From Cryptomeria japonica (lineage: Eukaryota; Streptophyta; Pinopsida; Cupressales; Cupressaceae), in NCBI RefSeq assembly GCF_030272615.1, contig NC_081412.1, forward strand, positions 140,348,747 through 140,412,746: a stretch of 64,000 bases of DNA, given 5' to 3'. The translations under genes were made by a program, and so were the position numbers. The notes beneath the pieces were generated by a model. It ran no database searches. It saw only the letters and a program-made list of their open reading frames with translations, and was not told the DNA's origin. Shown here in pieces: positions 60,673 to 64,000 of the stretch; position 1 is the stretch's first letter; each line of letters opens with the position of its first letter.

Positions 60673-61321
60673 GATTTAATTGTCCTTCTCTCCCCGTATA
60701 ACGGTCCTTTCTGAGGATCTCTTTAATGTTTGAATTGAGGTCATCCTCGTGCCAAATCATTTGAATGTCAGAATTAACTCCTTCATTCGCTAAACAGTTA
60801 GCAACACTGTTTTGCTCTTTGTAGGCATGTCGAATAATAATTTCTTTGAAACTGGCGATAATCTCTCTAGCTTTCATGATGATATTCTCAATGGACCAAG
60901 AAGGCTTCGATTCCCCTTTTAAGCACTTAATGATATTAAGTGAATCCCTCTCAAGCCAAATTTTATCATAATTGAGATTTTTGGCTATAATTAAAGTATG
61001 CAGGGCAACAGAGGCTTCAACAAAATGGCTAGTTTGATTTCTCAGAGGACCAGCCACCGCCTTAAGGCAACTTCTAGCAAAATTCCTGATTATGCCCCCA
61101 TATCTAGCTTTACCCGGATTTCCTTTAGAGGCCCCATCGAAGTTGGCCTTAATCCATCCCTGTGGGGGGAAACACCATACAAGACCTTCTCTGCCTTTCT
61201 CCTTGCTAGTAGTGGTGGTGGAAAGGTTCCATCTGTCTTTGAAATCCTCTTTTGCAGCAGTTCCCTGATTAGTACCATAGAGGCATTCGAAAATACTCCT
61301 ATAGATCTTGTCAGCAACCAC
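60662..61321 (-). pseudogene. LINE RNase H domain
   Basis: Residues ~50-200 show the plant LINE RNase H: WIKANFDGASKGNPGKARYG with Asp in FDGAS, FVEASVALHTLIIAKNL with the Glu, KIWLERDSLNIIKCLKG with Asp in ERDS, and near the end RHAYKEQNSVANCLANEG with the His-x-x-N-xx-A-D/N-like helix (the usual Asp reads Asn). It follows zf-RVT in frame after a TGA near 61340, where Arg is likely. It ends at TAA 60662, overlapping ORF3. Confidence 0.85.
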
Positions 61322-61360
61322 TTCGGGAGTAGCCTTTTTATCTCTGAAAATCCTGTTGTT

Positions 61361-61783
61361 TCACTCTTTCCAAATATCCCAGATGACAATTGGCAAAGTA
61401 AGTCTCCATATCTCCACAATTTTAGGATTAGAGTTGGGACAATGCCATTGAAGCCAAGTATCACCGAGAGAATTCGGGAAGACCCAGCTCAGGCTCCACC
61501 TGGTCAGGATGATTTTCCATATGTCATGGCTAAAAGAGCACTGATTGAGAATATGGCAAGCTGTCTCTTCTTCCCTGCAACAAAGAGTACACATGTTAGG
61601 AAAAATGATGCCTCTTTTATGAAGATTATCCAGGGTTAAAATTTTATTTTGGATGAAAATCCAAAAGAAGATATTGATTTTGGGAACTAAATTCTTATTC
61701 CAAACTTTGGCCCAGATGGGGGTGGCTTCCTCCGAGACATTATGAATAGCTACAATAGAGGAAACATAGTATTTCCCATCCAT
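61361..61783 (-). pseudogene. LINE zf-RVT domain
   Basis: Contains WNKNLVPKINIFFWIFIQNK, the HKRGIIFPNMCTLCCREEET C-x-x-C pair and CHILNQCSFSHDIW with the C and H ligands: the zf-RVT zinc-binding region found between RT and RNase H in plant LINEs. It connects to the RT thumb (61740-62567) by a frame change near 61775. Confidence 0.85.
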
Positions 61784-62567
61784 AGTTTTCCCATATTAGA
61801 ATGTCCTCTTTGTTGTCTGTAGGGATTTTAGCAGAAAGAGCAATCTGAAGGAACTTGAGATCCGGACTCTGCTGGCTAAAGTCAATCCAGTTCCCGTTAT
61901 TCCAGTAATCTCTAACCATATCACCATACCTGCATTTGAAGCTGTCTTTCCAATTTTTGATGATAGGGATTTCTTCCAGAGGTTTATCCAGGATCCATCT
62001 ATCTTCCCAAAATCTAATTTTCCTCCCATTCCCAAGGTTCCAGGTTCTGCCAGCAGCTGCCCAGCCTTTAGCAGATTGCACTGCATTCCAAATGGCAGAG
62101 CCATCAACAGAGAAAGAATTGTCAAAGAATTCTTCCTCAGAGGGTTGCATATGGAGGTATTTGTTTTTCCAGATAGAGTTCCATTCTCTTTCCTCCCCTT
62201 TGAGTCTCCAGATTTGTTTGGCTAATAAGGCTTTATTCATGGAGCTAATACTTTTTAAGCCCAGCCCACCCAAGGCCTTAGGGGTACAAATGTTATTCCA
62301 GGCTATAAGGGGGATTATGTTTTTAGCTTCCACTCCCGACCAAAGGAACTTTTTTTGGATTCTTTGAATAGCTTCTGCAAACTTAGAGGGGATTTTGAAC
62401 AAGCTAAGAGCATACACAGGAAGATTTTGGAGAGTGGCTTTGAGCAGAGTAACTTTACCAGCCTGACTAAGGACAACCCCTTTCCAGCCAGCGAGTTTCA
62501 GGTTGAGTCTGTCAATTAACTTATTCCAGAATGAATCCTCAGGCTTGAGACAGAGAGGAAGCCCCAA
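61740..62567 (-). pseudogene. LINE RT C-terminal (thumb/connection) segment
   Basis: Reads GLPLCLKPEDSFWNKLIDRL, WKGVVLSQAGKVTLLKATLQ and the familiar FLWSGVEAKNIIPLIAWNNI / CTPKALGGLGLKSISSMNKA blocks of plant LINE RT C-termini. It is one frame off the RT core to its right, with the shift near 62590. Confidence 0.85.
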
Positions 62568-64000
62568 ATAGGTAGAAGGAAACTTAGAAATGTTACAACC
62601 AAGAATCCTGCCAATCCTAATTGCCTTTGGGCTGGGGTGTTAATGAAGAACATAGAGCTTTTATCCCAGTTGATTTTTTGACCAGAGGCTGATTCATAGG
62701 TATTCAGAATTATTTTCATGTTTTTGGCTTCCAAGATGGTGGCTTCCCCCATGGTGATAGAGTCATCAACAAATTGTTCATGAGAGCAAAAGACATTGGA
62801 GGAAGAAGGTTTCAGACCCTTAAGATTGCCTTCTTCCACATTTTTAAGGATGAATCTGCCCAGGCATTCGGCAAGAATAGTAAACAGGATGGGGGAGATG
62901 GGGTCTCCCTGTTTGAGACCTCTGGAGCTTTTGAAGAAATTAGACGGGGAGCCATTGACAATAACAACAAAGGAGGAGGTTCCCATGAGTTGAGAACAGA
63001 GTTGAATAACTTTGTCACCAAAACCAAACGATTCCATAATCCTGAGGAGAAACTGCCAGTTTACTCTATCAAAAGCTTTTGCCATGTCTAACTTAAGGAA
63101 GAATCTCTGTTTGCTCGCCACTTTCAGGGAGTGGATATTTTCGTGAATAGAGATGATGGAGTCCAATATCTGTCTTCCGGGGACAAAGCCATTTTGTTGG
63201 ACAAAGATAATCCTTGGGAGAACATCAAGCAACCTGGAAGTCAAAACTTTGGAAAGGATCTTGTAAACAGAGTTGCATAAGCTGATGGGTCTAAACTTGT
63301 TGAGTGAATCAGCTCCGGGTATCTTTGGGATAAGAACTATGAAAGTGGCATTCAGTTCTTTAAGAAGTCTTCTAGAGCCAAAGAATTCCTTAACACCATT
63401 GCAAATGTCCCCCTCCACTATGTGCCAGAATTTTTGGAAGAAAAACATGGGAAAGCCGTCTGGGCCAGGGGATTTATCACCCTGAAAGGAAAACACCGCC
63501 TTTCTGATTTCATGATTAGAAGGAATACGGGATAAGAGGCGATTGTCAGCTTCCGATAGGATAGAAGGAATGGCTTGTAAAAGAGTGTTTTTCTTAGTGT
63601 GATCCAGGTTGTCCACTTCACCCAACAAGGTGCTGAAATGCTCGAGAGCTTCCTTTCTGATATCGCAATCCTCAATTAGGACTCCTTTATTGCAAGTAAG
63701 TCTGGATATTCTATTAGCTGCCCGGTGCTTAAGGGCAGTTAAGTGAAAGAAGCGAGTGTTTTTATCGCCTTCCTTCAGGAACAGAGCTCTAGATCTTTGT
63801 CTCCAGAAAGTCTCTTCATTAGAAATGATGGAGTGGTATTTAGTAAGCAGATCATTTTCAGCCATTCTGAGATCTTCGGACAACCCCATCTCTTGGATTC
63901 TATCCTGAACAAGCTTTAGGTCGGCTTTAACTTGAGTTTTGTTCTTGAATATGTCCCCAAAGATCTCCTTGTTCCAGATTTTGATTTTGGCTTTTATGAT
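62516..64000 (-). pseudogene. LINE reverse transcriptase core, running off the window
   Basis: Open from the window edge to 62516. RT motifs in order: ELNATFIVLIPKIPGAD and FRPISLCNSVYKILSKVL, FVPGRQILDSI, FFLKLDMAKAFDRVNW (first catalytic Asp), RGLKQGDPISPILF, QFVDDSITMG (catalytic FVDD in place of the common FADD/YADD) and GQKINWDKSSMFF. The upstream part (63889-63600) holds the KEGDKNTRFFHLTA block. The endonuclease expected upstream lies outside the window. Confidence 0.9.

Larger units (their letters stand above)
58769..64000 (-). mobile_element. LINE (non-LTR) retrotransposon with extra downstream ORF, partial
   Basis: Minus strand from beyond 64000: RT, C-terminal zf-RVT domain, RNase H, then a third ORF. 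The 5' part (endonuclease and ORF1) lies outside the window. The 3' end is near 58769, where the minus strand reads cattaatcaaaaa. Frame changes occur near 62590 and 61775 and single stops near 61340 and 60088, so this copy is inactive but fairly young compared with the other elements. Confidence 0.9.

Overview
The window reads as nuclear DNA of a seed plant, most likely a conifer or other gymnosperm. It is AT-rich and packed with decayed retroelements. It holds one host gene with good GT-AG introns, one of them 11 kb long. I see no bacterial-type operons, rRNA, tRNA or CRISPR.

Layout. (1) 1-11.45 kb, minus strand: a Ty3/gypsy element of the Tat/Ogre type in the order upstream ORF, gag, protease, G-patch, RT, RNase H, a second RNase H, integrase. 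It has two frame changes and many stops. Minisatellites lie in both of its flanks. (2) 11.45-16.46 kb: mostly non-coding, with one broken minus-strand ORF at 13.75-14.93 kb. (3) 16469-24312, plus strand: an LTR element with both LTRs, tRNA-Met-type PBS, polypurine tract and a TATAA target duplication. It has a zinc-knuckle gag and a large unknown second ORF but no polymerase. (4) 25466-28506, minus strand: a 3-kb LTR element with no recognisable protein and an internal duplication. (5) 28.5-34.4 kb: empty apart from a PIF1-like helicase relic at 32.3-33.5 kb.

(6) 34703-52272, plus strand: the one intact host gene. Six exons sum to 1068 nt and encode a 355-residue, ten-helix protein of the TMEM144/DMT sugar-transporter-like group. 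Intron 3 holds a retroelement tail. Intron 4 holds an array of 11 hairpin motifs, a promoter-like TATA box, a degenerate gene of about 1067 codons of unknown family, and a LINE fragment. (7) 52.3-58.76 kb: no recognisable gene. (8) 58.77-64.0 kb, minus strand: a LINE that runs off the right edge, with RT, zf-RVT and RNase H, followed by an overlapping third ORF of 608 codons.

The inactivating stops in several elements look mostly like CAG to TAG, CGA to TGA or TGG to TGA. This fits decay by cytosine deamination in methylated, silenced DNA. The most unusual items are the hairpin array, the LINE ORF3 that overlaps RNase H by 11 nt, and two polymerase-less elements carrying long ORFs of unknown function.
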